A stretch of 64,000 nucleotides of DNA from Lachnospiraceae bacterium (GCA_009780115.1 WRAQ01000009.1:1-64000); one strand, 5' to 3'; counted from the first letter of the stretch, positions 8,354 through 16,803 are shown. Numbers and translations: made by a program. Notes: a model not told the origin generated them from the sequence alone.

Positions 8354-9382
8354 ATGATGAAAGACTTACTCAAACAACTAATTAAACCACTTTTTATCAT
8401 CATTTCGATTATTATTTTTTGTACGCTTCTTACCAGGGTTGTGCTTAGCGGGGATACCCTTTCTGATTATGCGGAGAAAAATCCCGAGATTGCTTTCGCA
8501 ACACCTACGCCGGTGGTTGATGAGGATAAAGAAGACGGGGAAGAAACCGGGAACCTGCCGGAGGCCGGTGTACTTGATGAAGGGATAGATGATAATCCCG
8601 GTGAGGGGGCTGAAGGGGCCGGTGAGGTTTTGTTGGTTTCGTTTTGGTCGGTCTTCGAAAACCGAAGTGAATTTCGGCCGGGGTTTTCGAAAGAGCCGCT
8701 TAGTGACGAGCTTTTTGCTTATATGAAAGGGATTTCTTTTCCGATTACATTAGATGAAGCTATTACTATTATATACGGTGATGATTTCGAAACTGATCAT
8801 CGTCTTTCGGAATTTGAGTTTGAAGAATTGTATGCGTTATTACCTAATATCGTTGAAAATGCCGATGAAATCGCTATTTCACGTGAGGAATTAACTTTCC
8901 TTTCGCTTCTTTATAATGATTTCGACGGTGCCGTACAAGTGGGTGAAATGATTTGCAATATCACTATTGCCGATGATTTGTTAGCGATTTTTTATGAATT
9001 ATATCTTAATGGATATCAGCTTGAAAGAATCAGTTTGATTGAAGAATATGGCGGAAGTGATACTTTTTCGATGATATACAATAATACACATAGTTTTAAT
9101 TACCGCGAATCCAGCCCCGGCCGGTTATCGCTGCATGCTTTCGGTCTGGCGGTCGATATCAATCCTTTTAACAATCCTTATGTCGCATATAATAATAACG
9201 GAACTATCCGGAGGATTTCACCGGTTGGAAGTGAATCTTTTGCTGACCGGAGCCTTGATTTCCCTCACAAAATTGATGAAGATGACCTTGCGTTTAAATT
9301 ATTTGATGAGCGGGGGTTTTTCTGGGGTGGTAATTGGAATTTTCAGAAAGATTATCATCATTTTCAGAAAGATTTGCGGTGA
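8354..9382 (+). CDS. Membrane-anchored M15-type D-Ala-D-Ala carboxypeptidase-like protein
   Basis: The product is 342 residues: an uncleaved-type membrane anchor (about residues 10-32), a low-complexity acidic linker (50-95), a unique middle region, and a C-terminal M15 peptidase domain. The zinc ligands are visible as SLHAFGLAVDIN (His261, Asp268) and the late DYHHFQ (His335 or 336), with the usual F.WGG.W before it. Family members trim peptidoglycan stem peptides or cross-links outside the membrane. It is transcribed divergently from ecfA1 and stands alone. The start is either of two adjacent ATGs (8354 or 8357). Confidence 0.85.
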   Translation: MMKDLLKQLIKPLFIIISIIIFCTLLTRVVLSGDTLSDYAEKNPEIAFATPTPVVDEDKEDGEETGNLPEAGVLDEGIDDNPGEGAEGAGEVLLVSFWSVFENRSEFRPGFSKEPLSDELFAYMKGISFPITLDEAITIIYGDDFETDHRLSEFEFEELYALLPNIVENADEIAISREELTFLSLLYNDFDGAVQVGEMICNITIADDLLAIFYELYLNGYQLERISLIEEYGGSDTFSMIYNNTHSFNYRESSPGRLSLHAFGLAVDINPFNNPYVAYNNNGTIRRISPVGSESFADRSLDFPHKIDEDDLAFKLFDERGFFWGGNWNFQKDYHHFQKDLR

Positions 9383-9735
9383 GGAACAACATGTGTTATT
9401 TTAATTATTATTTGTTTTTTTATTTTAAATTCTTTTTATTTCTTAAGTTTTAAGCTATCAGATATTTCCTCAATTAATAAATATAAATTTATTGATATTT
9501 ATCTTATTTTGATATTGACATTTAGTTATATCATAATATATTATTATATTGTCTTTTAATTTTATATAATTGAATTATTTCACGATAACATTATTTCAAT
9601 GATAATATTATAACTAACATATTTAGAAAGGGGTGATTCCATTGTACTAGATACTAGATATTTGAAGCTTGATAGTAGGTTATTTAAACGATAGCAAATT
9701 TAAAATTAATTCATTGAACAAAAAGGAGAACGGAA
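9383..9735 (+). other. AT-rich intergenic region with promoter and orphan Shine-Dalgarno
   Basis: The 353 bases are very AT-rich. They hold a short palindrome AACATGTGTT just after the M15 stop, a promoter at 9515-9542, and an extended ribosome binding site (AAAGGGGTGAT, about 9627-9637) that is not followed by ATG, GTG or a useful TTG. In frame with an ATT at 9641 there are only 16 further codons before a TAG. No gene is called here. Confidence 0.6.
9515..9542 (+). promoter_or_regulatory. Sigma-A promoter of the secreted-protein gene at 9736
   Basis: TTGACA at 9515-9520 is separated by 16 bases from TATATT at 9537-9542. It gives a leader of nearly 190 bases before the ATG at 9736. Confidence 0.75.
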
Positions 9736-10377
9736 ATGAAAATGAGAAAAACTGTGTTGGCATATTTATTAACTATAGCTCTTATTGCGCTTATGTTACC
9801 CATCGCTCCATTAAAAGCATTCGCAAATGAAAAAAACCATATAACTAGCGAAGAAATTTCATCTATGATATTGGCATTATATGATAAACATGGAATAGAA
9901 GGGGAAATAATTTCATATAATGAAAGTGTGCAATATACAAGGGATGAGGTTGAACTTGAACTGGTAATATTAGAAAGCAATCTTATTCATCAAAAAAATA
10001 ACAGTACCAGCCTCCTGATGATTGATACTCATTCCGACCCCAGAATGAGGGTAATGGAAATGACTACGAATATAAAAGTTGGTCGAACCGTTACTAATGT
10101 TACAGGTGCTGCTGATCTTGAAATATCATGTACGGTTAAAACTAACTTAGGGTCAGTTAGTATTATGAGTATAACAAATATAAGCTCTAGGCAATTAGGT
10201 GGTACAGTTAACTTCATAAGTTGGACACAAAATAGCGGGACTTGGAGCAGTACGGACGGTAATAAAACAGCAACTGTGACAGTCAGAGGAACATTAAGAA
10301 CCGAAGCGACAATCCTGGGACAAAAAGTAGGAACAACATCAGACCACACCATAAATGTAGGCATAAGAGCTACCTAA
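9736..10377 (+). CDS. Secreted protein of unknown function
   Basis: The 213-residue protein starts at an ATG preceded by AAAAAGGAG. A clear signal peptide spans residues 1-31 (KMRK, a hydrophobic core, then AFANEKN as cleavage region). The mature part is rich in Ser and Thr. Residues 95-213 look like an all-beta region of alternating hydrophobic residues. No Cys and no catalytic motif were recognised, and the family was not recognised. A 42-codon membrane ORF follows 9 bases after the stop, presumably in the same transcript, and then a terminator. Confidence 0.7.
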   Translation: MKMRKTVLAYLLTIALIALMLPIAPLKAFANEKNHITSEEISSMILALYDKHGIEGEIISYNESVQYTRDEVELELVILESNLIHQKNNSTSLLMIDTHSDPRMRVMEMTTNIKVGRTVTNVTGAADLEISCTVKTNLGSVSIMSITNISSRQLGGTVNFISWTQNSGTWSSTDGNKTATVTVRGTLRTEATILGQKVGTTSDHTINVGIRAT

Positions 10378-10386
10378 AGGAATTTT

Positions 10387-10515
10387 ATGATTGCGATTCT
10401 AACAATAATACTAGCAATAATAGATTTAAGCGTTAAAATTATTTTTGTTTATGCGGCAATAATGATTATTAAATCATGCATAATTTACATAAGTAATAAT
10501 AAATCTAAAAAGTAA
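10387..10515 (+). CDS. Small hydrophobic membrane protein, 42 residues
   Basis: An ATG at 10387 follows AAAGGA at good spacing, directly behind the stop of the secreted-protein gene. It opens a frame of 42 codons: a hydrophobic helix rich in Ile (MIAILTIILAIID...), a second hydrophobic stretch, and a basic tail ending NNKSKK. It is too short for most gene finders. The composition fits a single- or double-pass membrane peptide, but the function is unknown. A strong terminator 42 bases downstream closes the unit, which supports it being part of a two-gene transcript. Confidence 0.5.
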   Translation: MIAILTIILAIIDLSVKIIFVYAAIMIIKSCIIYISNNKSKK

Positions 10516-10556
10516 ATATTACCAAATATTAAATGCAATAAAGTGGAATGTGCCCA

Positions 10557-10606
10557 AAATAAAGTATGTAATTAGCCTTTGCTAATTTGCATACTTTATT
10601 TATTAT
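10557..10606. terminator. Bidirectional rho-independent terminator
   Basis: AATAAAGTATG...AATTAGC pairs with GCTAATT..CATACTTTATT around a CTTT loop. The stem is about 18 bp with A-rich and T-rich flanks. It separates the plus-strand secreted-protein unit from the convergent minus-strand YhhN gene. Confidence 0.85.
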
Positions 10607-10621
10607 AAGTTATTTTTATTG

Positions 10622-11284
10622 TTATTTCATCGCAAGTAATATTACATAAAAAGCCAAACTAAGCTGACCAACAAAGTATATCACCCGGTTTAAAGCAAGG
10701 AACACAAATCTTCTTTGGGAATATGCCCAAATACCTAAAAATAAATCCGAGATGAAAAAGAATAACCCGCCTAATGATACGGCTAAGGTAACATTGCCAG
10801 GATAGATGATATATAGTGAAAATGCCTTGGCGGCCATAATAGTTACCAGCACCGTATAAATAGTAAGTTGAATTTTTTCTTTACCTATCTTCCATTTGCC
10901 GATTTTTTGAAAATATAAAAGAACAGCGATAAATATTGCTAAAATGGCAAATTCAAAAAATGTTACCCGGTATTTTAGATAAAACGAAATAATCAAACAT
11001 ACATGCATCGCCCCAAAACAATAAATGCCAACCCGATATTTTTTGAGGTCTTTTTTGATATATTGCAGGAAAAAATCTGCCGGTACGGCGCAGATTAAAC
11101 CAAAGGCAAAAATATAATATATGTAATCATTCAACTGAATTGCAGCATAAAGACAAGCAAGTGAAGCATAGGCCGATAATATTACTTTCATGGTTGTCGC
11201 CGGCCGAAACTTTTTTTGCTTTTCCAGCAAGACATAAAATGTGAGCAGGGCGAGATATGGAATAATAATGATAAGATATGTCAC
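10622..11284 (-). CDS. YhhN/TMEM86-family integral membrane protein
   Basis: The 220-residue protein has about eight hydrophobic segments. The pattern of the YhhN family is visible: FRPATTMK near residue 27, a conserved acidic motif AVPADFFLQ at about 85, a GAMHVCLI segment, and GGLFFFISDLFLGI near 175. Characterised eukaryotic relatives are lysoplasmalogenases that cleave vinyl-ether lysolipids. The bacterial function is less certain. Plasmalogens occur in anaerobic Clostridia, so a role in ether-lipid turnover is plausible (inference). It is flanked by the terminator on its 3' side and stands alone. Confidence 0.75.
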   Translation of the reverse strand: MTYLIIIIPYLALLTFYVLLEKQKKFRPATTMKVILSAYASLACLYAAIQLNDYIYYIFAFGLICAVPADFFLQYIKKDLKKYRVGIYCFGAMHVCLIISFYLKYRVTFFEFAILAIFIAVLLYFQKIGKWKIGKEKIQLTIYTVLVTIMAAKAFSLYIIYPGNVTLAVSLGGLFFFISDLFLGIWAYSQRRFVFLALNRVIYFVGQLSLAFYVILLAMK

Positions 11285-11380
11285 CGGGTATCCCTTTCAT
11301 CAAAGTTTACCAATACATCTTATCCTTAATTATACATAAAAATGTGTAAGTTGTCAAAAAGGAGCATTATCACCTATTAT

Positions 11381-11806
11381 TTAATTAAATACCACACTCT
11401 TATCCATTGCCTTTGTCTTAATTACCACCAGCGGATATGACGGGCTGTTCTTTTTCGTCAGGTCAACACTGCCCGGCTCCGGGCCGATTAAAAGCGTACT
11501 GACATAGATAGCATTTGCGGTTTCATAAAGTTCTTTAACTTGAATTGAAAAACCACCGGTTGACATCTTTCCATAACCGATACAAATATATAAAAAGCCG
11601 CTGTCTTGATAAGTCAGCTTAAATTCTTGCATTTTCTTTTCTTCAATCAATTTTTTCAACTCGCCAGGGATTGCTTCTTCCGCTAGAACGGTGAAATCCA
11701 AATCCTTTAATTTTTTTGTTTTATCATTTGCCGACCCGCAACCTACCAAACACAAAACTGCTAAAACGATTAATATCTTTAGCAGGATATTTGCTTTTTT
11801 CAACAT
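11381..11806 (-). CDS. PrcB-like lipoprotein
   Basis: The product is 141 residues: a lipoprotein signal with lipobox LVGC (Cys23), a lysine-rich linker, and a C-terminal domain with GYGKMSTGGFSIQVKEL followed by PSYPLVVIKT, the pattern of the PrcB C-terminal domain. That domain was named from a protease-complex subunit of Treponema and is common in Gram-positive lipoproteins. A protease-interaction role here is inference, but the gene lies directly downstream of the HtrA protease gene on the same strand. The start codon directly follows a T5 run at the end of a strong hairpin, and no free ribosome binding site is visible. Confidence 0.75.
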   Translation of the reverse strand: MLKKANILLKILIVLAVLCLVGCGSANDKTKKLKDLDFTVLAEEAIPGELKKLIEEKKMQEFKLTYQDSGFLYICIGYGKMSTGGFSIQVKELYETANAIYVSTLLIGPEPGSVDLTKKNSPSYPLVVIKTKAMDKSVVFN

Positions 11807-11809
11807 AAA

Positions 11810-11860
11810 AATCCCATCACTTTTTCATTTTAATTCATTTTATGAGAAAGTGACGGGATT
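11810..11860 (-). terminator. Strong hairpin plus U-tract between htrA-like gene and lipoprotein gene
   Basis: AATCCCGTCACTTTCTCAT pairs with ATGAAAAAGTGATGGGATT (about 17 of 19 bp), followed on the minus strand by T5. It reads as a rho-independent terminator for the htrA-like gene, but the U-tract runs directly into the ATG (11806) of the lipoprotein gene, so it may instead act as an attenuator. Confidence 0.75.
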
Positions 11861-11894
11861 TATGCCGATACCTTAGATTAACTCTTTATACTTT

Positions 11895-13304
11895 TTATTC
11901 CGTGCGCCTGCCCAGAATTAAATTTATTTTCATTTCTTCATATCCATTAAATGCATCGCCGCGAATTAAGGTTATTTCTATTTCCATATCCGCACTGTAA
12001 AAGGCTATGCGCTTCAGCAGTTCATCCCAGCTTCCGATTTCAACTCCGTCAAAGTGGGTAATAATATCACCTTCCCGAATATCGTGCTTCTCAGCCGGAG
12101 TCCCTTCGTGAACTCTGGTAACAAAAACGCCTTTGGGCAGACCATACAATTCAGATATTTCATCACCGGCGGTTATCCCGCTTATCCCGATAAAACCTTG
12201 ATTTTCCGAAGAGACCCTGACTCTGGTTTCTTGAATCATCAATTCGGCAATAATCGGTTTCGCTGCTGAAATCGGAATTGCATAACCCATTCCTTCGATA
12301 ATCGAACCGCCGATTTTGCTGGAGTTGATACCGATAACCTCGCCTTTGATATTTAAAAGGGCACCACCGGAATTGCCGGGATTGATTGCGGCATCAGTTT
12401 GGATAAAATTGCCTTCTATCTGGTATCCGCCAGCCCCAAAACCGCCGGTAAAGTAGGATGTTTCGCGGTCTATCGCACTGATAATACCGGTAGTTACTGA
12501 TTGTCCGTAACCCATTGCATTGCCGATGGCAATCGCCGGTTCACCAACCTTCAAAATATCGGAATCGCCTAAAGTTGCGATTGCAATACTATTCAAGGTA
12601 TCAGCACTCAAATCCGCAAGGTTCACCGCAACAACGGCCAAATCCATGTTCGGTTTACTTCCTTTAACCAGCGCTTCCGCTACACTTCCGTCAACAAACT
12701 GAATATTTAAGGTGCTGGCCGATTGGACAACATGATAGTTCGTCACAATCAGTATTTCCGTTTCGTTTTCACCAACAATGATACCGGAGCCGCTTGACTC
12801 ACCTTCATCAGTAAATTGGCGGCCAAAATAGCTATACGTTTCCAGATAAATATTACTTACTGAAACGACCGACGGCATTACCTCTTCGACAACATTAGTT
12901 ATGTCGGTGACAACGGCGGCGGTTATTTGGGTACTTTCAATCAATCCGGTCGTCCGCAGACTTGGAGAAAGTTCTTCCGTACGCTCGCCGGCAGCCCCCC
13001 CCATTGTTTCCACGGCATCTTCGGTTGTTCTTTCATTTTGGGTAAATACTTCCTGCGCGATATTTCCGAAGATAAAACCGGAAGCCATATTTACCGCCTG
13101 AAAGCCTAACGCACCAAAAATACCGAAAAATAAACCGAGCGTAACCGCAAGTAAAATTTTCTTACCGAAGCCAAGATTGGTTTTGGCCGGTTTTGGGATT
13201 TGCGGGGTATGAGCGATTGATGACTGGATTATATTAGGTTGTTGTGTTGTTGGAAAGTGGTCTTGACTTGTGATTGGTTTTGCTTGATTTTCGTGCTCGA
13301 ACAT
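11895..13304 (-). CDS. HtrA-like membrane-anchored serine protease with PDZ domain
   Basis: The 469-residue protein has a cytoplasmic proline-rich N-terminus, one membrane segment at about residues 48-75, a trypsin-like S1C protease domain (about 140-345), and a C-terminal PDZ domain (about 365-465, FVTRVHEGTPAEK...IREGDII). The catalytic triad is His191 (TNYHVVQ), Asp221 (NMDLAVV) and Ser312 (NPGNSGGALL), all intact. Such proteases degrade misfolded exported proteins on the outer face of the membrane. The RBS is AGGAGG. A repeat element (13338-13416) lies in its upstream region. The PrcB-like lipoprotein follows downstream. Confidence 0.95.
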   Translation of the reverse strand: MFEHENQAKPITSQDHFPTTQQPNIIQSSIAHTPQIPKPAKTNLGFGKKILLAVTLGLFFGIFGALGFQAVNMASGFIFGNIAQEVFTQNERTTEDAVETMGGAAGERTEELSPSLRTTGLIESTQITAAVVTDITNVVEEVMPSVVSVSNIYLETYSYFGRQFTDEGESSGSGIIVGENETEILIVTNYHVVQSASTLNIQFVDGSVAEALVKGSKPNMDLAVVAVNLADLSADTLNSIAIATLGDSDILKVGEPAIAIGNAMGYGQSVTTGIISAIDRETSYFTGGFGAGGYQIEGNFIQTDAAINPGNSGGALLNIKGEVIGINSSKIGGSIIEGMGYAIPISAAKPIIAELMIQETRVRVSSENQGFIGISGITAGDEISELYGLPKGVFVTRVHEGTPAEKHDIREGDIITHFDGVEIGSWDELLKRIAFYSADMEIEITLIRGDAFNGYEEMKINLILGRRTE

Positions 13305-13337
13305 ATTTGTTCCTCCTGAATTGTTAGCTAAAATATT

Positions 13338-13416
13338 AGATGATACCTTACGGATTTCAATGTCATGTTTTCATGCAAACATGAAACACTTGACCTTTCA
13401 ACCCTAGGTATCATCT
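13338..13416. repeat. Structured intergenic repeat, short copy (A)
   Basis: A perfect 11-bp terminal inverted repeat (AGATGATACCT / AGGTATCATCT) encloses TACGG, a hairpin GTCATG..TTTCATG/CATGAAA..TTGAC, and ACCCT. The interior matches the right third of the longer copies at 15518 and 45425. The two central hairpins of those copies are missing, so this is a deletion derivative. Confidence 0.8.
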
Positions 13417-13501
13417 TACAGGAGAATTGTGTTCAAAATGTGATTTAATTTTGATAAAAATTTGAACTCTTTTGCTAGTACCTGGCTTTAAAAAGGCTTT
13501 C

Positions 13502-13942
13502 TTATTGGCATGGGCAATTAACCCATGCCGTCATATGCTCATAATCATATTTACCACAATTAGTCCTCGTACAATAGCGCAATCTTCGGAAGTTAGCAAA
13601 ACATTGAGTTTCTCTTGGATGATGGATTCTTGAGTTTACTTCTTTCCAAGCTTGCCACTGACTCCAACTATGTCCCAAAACATTAGAGCATTCTGTCCAT
13701 GGCCAATTTGAGGGGCTAATAGGTATATAAGCTTCAGCAGCTTCGCTAATAGAGTTTGAGATTATATTAACAGGTTTGATGGTACCGGCATTCAATAATG
13801 CCAATAATTCATCTATATCATATGTATTAAGACATGAATCGTCATGAAAATGTATTTCGGTTTCTGCGAAAATGGTCATTGGATGAATAAGGACTAAACA
13901 CACGATAAGTAAAATAATTTGCAGTAGTTTTTTGTTTTTCAT
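13502..13942 (-). CDS. Secreted cysteine-containing protein of unknown function
   Basis: The 146-residue protein has an AAAAGGAG ribosome binding site and a signal peptide (residues 1-26, ending IFAETE). The mature C-terminal half is rich in Cys, Trp and His (ECSNVLGHSW, ETQCFA, RYCTRTNCGKY, VNCPCQ), suggesting disulfides or a metal site. No family was recognised. A decayed paralogue of its C-terminus is found at 14421-14588, and a second small membrane-anchored gene lies between them. A related gene set was therefore duplicated and partly lost. Confidence 0.7.
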   Translation of the reverse strand: MKNKKLLQIILLIVCLVLIHPMTIFAETEIHFHDDSCLNTYDIDELLALLNAGTIKPVNIISNSISEAAEAYIPISPSNWPWTECSNVLGHSWSQWQAWKEVNSRIHHPRETQCFANFRRLRYCTRTNCGKYDYEHMTAWVNCPCQ

Positions 13943-13969
13943 TAAATTTCTCCTTTTTATATAAAAAAT

Positions 13970-14356
13970 TTATGAGACAGAATACATTAACCCAATATAC
14001 TCCTTATCAAGATTATCAAGATATTCTGATATAAACCGGGTCATATCATCTATCTCTGATTCGCTAATTACCTCGCTGGTCTCAAGATATACAGTTACAA
14101 AGCTTATTTCTCCATCTGAGGCTGTTATACTTACCATAACGTACTCAACCTTATTAAATCTATGCAAATGTTTTGTCAGTTCGCCTTCTTTGAAGTGTAT
14201 TAATTTTTCTTCCGGAGTTCCGGTGCCTCTAACCCTTATAACACCATCTTCTATAGCATCATCAGACGTAACTAAAAATATCGCACCGCAGATAATAAAA
14301 CCAGCCAAAAAACCTAACAAAAAAATCATTTGCTTTGAAAATTTCTTATTTTTCAT
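13970..14356 (-). CDS. Single-pass membrane protein of unknown function
   Basis: The 128-residue protein has an N-terminal membrane anchor (about residues 9-30, preceded by KNKKFSKQ) and a mixed alpha/beta extracellular part without Cys. It has a GAGGAGT ribosome binding site and no recognised family. Its first residues (MKNKK) match those of the next gene, suggesting coordinated or duplicated leader sequences. It lies 27 bases upstream of the secreted Cys protein gene and is probably cotranscribed with it. Confidence 0.65.
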   Translation of the reverse strand: MKNKKFSKQMIFLLGFLAGFIICGAIFLVTSDDAIEDGVIRVRGTGTPEEKLIHFKEGELTKHLHRFNKVEYVMVSITASDGEISFVTVYLETSEVISESEIDDMTRFISEYLDNLDKEYIGLMYSVS

Positions 14357-14420
14357 TATTACTCCTCTTTATTTTTTACTGGTATATCATCACAATAAAT
14401 GTCAGGAAGGTATTAATTCA

Positions 14421-14588
14421 TTAGCAAGGGCAATTAACCAAGACCCTCATCTGCTCATAAACTTTTTCGCTGCAATTAGCTCTTTGGCATTTACCTTCCC
14501 TTTGGAGGGTAGCTATACATTGAGACAACTTCCATAGACAAAACCAATCTGGGGGTAACATATTACAACGCTTATCGCCAGTATATCA
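14421..14588 (-). pseudogene. Decayed paralogue of the secreted Cys protein (C-terminal remnant)
   Basis: Translating the minus strand up to a TAA at 14423-14421 gives CNMLPPDW, then SQCIATLQREGKCQRANCSEK, then YEQMRVLVNCPC and stop. This aligns with CSNVLGHSW, TQCFANFRRLRYCTRTNCGKY and YEHMTAWVNCPC of the neighbour at 13502, with Cys positions kept and the middle shortened. There is no signal peptide or ribosome binding site, and the 5' side runs into the glycosyltransferase gene end. This is gene duplication followed by decay. Confidence 0.7.
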
Positions 14589-15498
14589 GATTGTTCGTAT
14601 ACTTTAAAACCTGCTTTTTTTTAAGGCCATGGAAGCGTAACCCAAGCCGGAAACCGCGGTATTTCGCCAAACTTTGGCAGAAAAGTTTAACAATAAGCCA
14701 TGGTTTTCCTTTTTTCAATAGATGAAGAATGGCTGATTTTATCATTTTTAGACCTTCTGATTCAGCGGCAAGGCCGTAAAAAACTTCAGGATATTCGGCG
14801 TGGGAAACGCCAAGGTCAAAATTCCTTTTAAGCTGCTGCCGGTATGTATAATTGTGTGCATGATAAACTATTGCTTCCGGTTCGTAGCGAATCACATAAC
14901 CGGTATCAAGCGCTTTTTTCGCATATATCATGTCTTCATTGAAAATTGTCTTGTCAACAAAACCGCCGAGCTGCCTGAATATATTCATATTATATATCGC
15001 ACAGACATTTGAACAAAAATAAGCCTTGATACCCAATTGCTCTATATCGGTTTTTGTTTTATCAATTGGTACCGGCCCGTAGTTAAAACCGCGGATAAAG
15101 TTTTCCAGTTCATCGTTTTCACCGGTCGGGAGTTGGCGGGCGTATGAAACAGCGATATTTTTTTCATCTTTGATTGCATTAATAAGGTTTTCAATCAGAT
15201 AATTATCCGCCGGTACCGCATCTTGAGTCATCATAATAAAGCTATCGGAGTTTACATGGGAAACGGCAAAGTTGCGGGTTTTCCCATGGTCAAATTCATT
15301 TGTTCCAATATGAAAAATGACACCGGTGTCATTTTTATCCAAAAATTCATCTTCCGGTATCAATTCTTCAAAATATTGTTTTTCGGTATTTATAATTATT
15401 ATTTTGCCGGGTTTAACTGTCTGGCTTTTTAGTGCTTCGATAGCTTTAAGGAACTTGTTATCCGGCTTATAGGTGAGGATAATCACATCTACGGTCAT
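14572..15498 (-). CDS. GT2 glycosyltransferase, rhamnosyltransferase-like
   Basis: The 308-residue GT-A fold enzyme begins VDVIILTYKPD. It carries the rhamnosyltransferase-type motifs FDHGKTRN, MMTQDAVP (the DxD-equivalent metal site), CSNVCAIYN, IFNEDMIYA and YHAHNYT. It should add a sugar, probably rhamnose given rml genes in the region, to a lipid-linked glycan on the inner membrane face. Its last bases overlap the decayed Cys-protein paralogue. Repeat B lies between it and the upstream LCP gene. Confidence 0.88.
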   Translation of the reverse strand: MTVDVIILTYKPDNKFLKAIEALKSQTVKPGKIIIINTEKQYFEELIPEDEFLDKNDTGVIFHIGTNEFDHGKTRNFAVSHVNSDSFIMMTQDAVPADNYLIENLINAIKDEKNIAVSYARQLPTGENDELENFIRGFNYGPVPIDKTKTDIEQLGIKAYFCSNVCAIYNMNIFRQLGGFVDKTIFNEDMIYAKKALDTGYVIRYEPEAIVYHAHNYTYRQQLKRNFDLGVSHAEYPEVFYGLAAESEGLKMIKSAILHLLKKGKPWLIVKLFCQSLAKYRGFRLGLRFHGLKKKQVLKYTNNLIYWR

Positions 15499-15517
15499 TT
15501 TATCTCCTGTTTAAATC

Positions 15518-15694
15518 ATAAGACCTACGGGTTACTCCGTGCAAACTCAGCATAGCTGAGTTTATGCACTCTCGTAACCCTAAAAACATTCGAAATCCGC
15601 CCTAACCGGGCTACTTTCTCATGTTTTGGCGGGTCTCAAAGCCATGTTCTTTCATGCAAGCATGAAATACATGGCATTTGGGCCCTGGTCTTAT
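15518..15694. repeat. Structured intergenic repeat, full copy (B)
   Basis: An 8-bp terminal stem (ATAAGACC / GGTCTTAT) encloses three hairpins: GGGTTAC...GTAACCC with an inner AACTCAGC/GCTGAGTT, AAAACAT..GCCC/GGGC..ATGTTTT, and GCCATG..TTTCATG/CATGAAA..CATGGC. The linkers CCTACGG and GGCGGGTC are shared with copies C and D. The right arm contains the TAA stop codon (15693-15691) of the LCP gene. Confidence 0.85.
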
Positions 15695-16803
15695 CGCAAG
15701 TATTGCGATGTATCACTTCTAATTTTTTCGCTATATGATTTCAAATCTGCTGAAGGTGTATATTGCTCAAAGGCAAACAAAAATTCATGGAGCCAAATGG
15801 CATTTTTTTCCAAATCAAGCGGGACAACACAGCTTCCGGCCCGGCCGATTGTTCCGGTCGTCCGCATTGATGCTTCCGGAAAACCACCATCGTCAACAAT
15901 CCGGTATTTCGTAATATCAGCAAGAATGCTAACAATATCAGCCAAGTCAAAGGATGTATAAATCGAACCGAAAACTTCATTAGCAATCTTGTTAATCGTT
16001 GCCGGAGAGGCTTTCTTTGCTTCATCCAAGATTTGCTTTAATACTTCACGGTTCCGCTCTGCCCGCCGGAAATCATCACCGGCCGTAAAACGCACCCGGC
16101 AATAAGCAGTTGCTTGCATACCATCCAATTTTTGTAAACCGGTATTTTGAACCGGGACAAAGTCACGCCGTAAATCTTTGGCCATCGTCTGTTGATAATT
16201 GTTGATGTGGACTAATTCGGCATCAGTTACTTCAATCATAATACCGCCAAGGGCATCAATTGTTTCAACCAAACCTTTAAAACCAACAGTAACAAAATCC
16301 TTGATATTCAAGTCAAGATTCATATTCAGCATATTTATTGCCTGTTCAGGCCCGCCTTGCGCATATGCGGCGTTGGCTTTATTGTATCTGTCATTGCCAA
16401 GATTAAGATAAGTATCACGGTATACCGAAACTAAGCGGACTTCGCCGTTATCAAGGTTGATTGATGCAATCATAATCGTATCGGTACGGGTATTCTTGTC
16501 CAAACGCCCGTCGGTTGAGTCAACTCCGAATAGCGCTACATTCCGGAAACCTTTCATCGCAACTTCGGCATGTTCCTTGACGGCTTCATTGATAACTATC
16601 GAACCTTCAGCAATATTAACTTTGCCGACCCGTTCGACTTTTAAGGCACTATATAAAAACATCGTGACCAAAATCAAAGCAACTATCTCAATAGTAAATA
16701 GAATTATTTTTCCTACTTTGCTCTTCTTTTTCTTGCGCCGTCTGTTCATTTCATTCGGGCGCCGGTTTGGGCTGTTATTCGGGTTGGGTCTTCTTGTAGC
16801 CAT
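15691..16803 (-). CDS. LytR-CpsA-Psr (LCP) family glycopolymer transferase
   Basis: The 370-residue protein has a basic Asn/Arg-rich cytoplasmic N-terminus, one membrane helix (about residues 28-48) and an extracellular LCP domain (about 85-250). LCP landmarks include LFGVDS, the Arg/Asp set in TRTDTIM and SVYRDTYL, and the RVRFTAGDD region. LCP enzymes transfer undecaprenyl-linked wall polymers onto peptidoglycan. In a polysaccharide cluster this enzyme probably attaches the product to the wall. The stop codon lies inside the terminal stem of repeat B. Confidence 0.93.
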   Translation of the reverse strand: MATRRPNPNNSPNRRPNEMNRRRKKKKSKVGKIILFTIEIVALILVTMFLYSALKVERVGKVNIAEGSIVINEAVKEHAEVAMKGFRNVALFGVDSTDGRLDKNTRTDTIMIASINLDNGEVRLVSVYRDTYLNLGNDRYNKANAAYAQGGPEQAINMLNMNLDLNIKDFVTVGFKGLVETIDALGGIMIEVTDAELVHINNYQQTMAKDLRRDFVPVQNTGLQKLDGMQATAYCRVRFTAGDDFRRAERNREVLKQILDEAKKASPATINKIANEVFGSIYTSFDLADIVSILADITKYRIVDDGGFPEASMRTTGTIGRAGSCVVPLDLEKNAIWLHEFLFAFEQYTPSADLKSYSEKIRSDTSQYLR

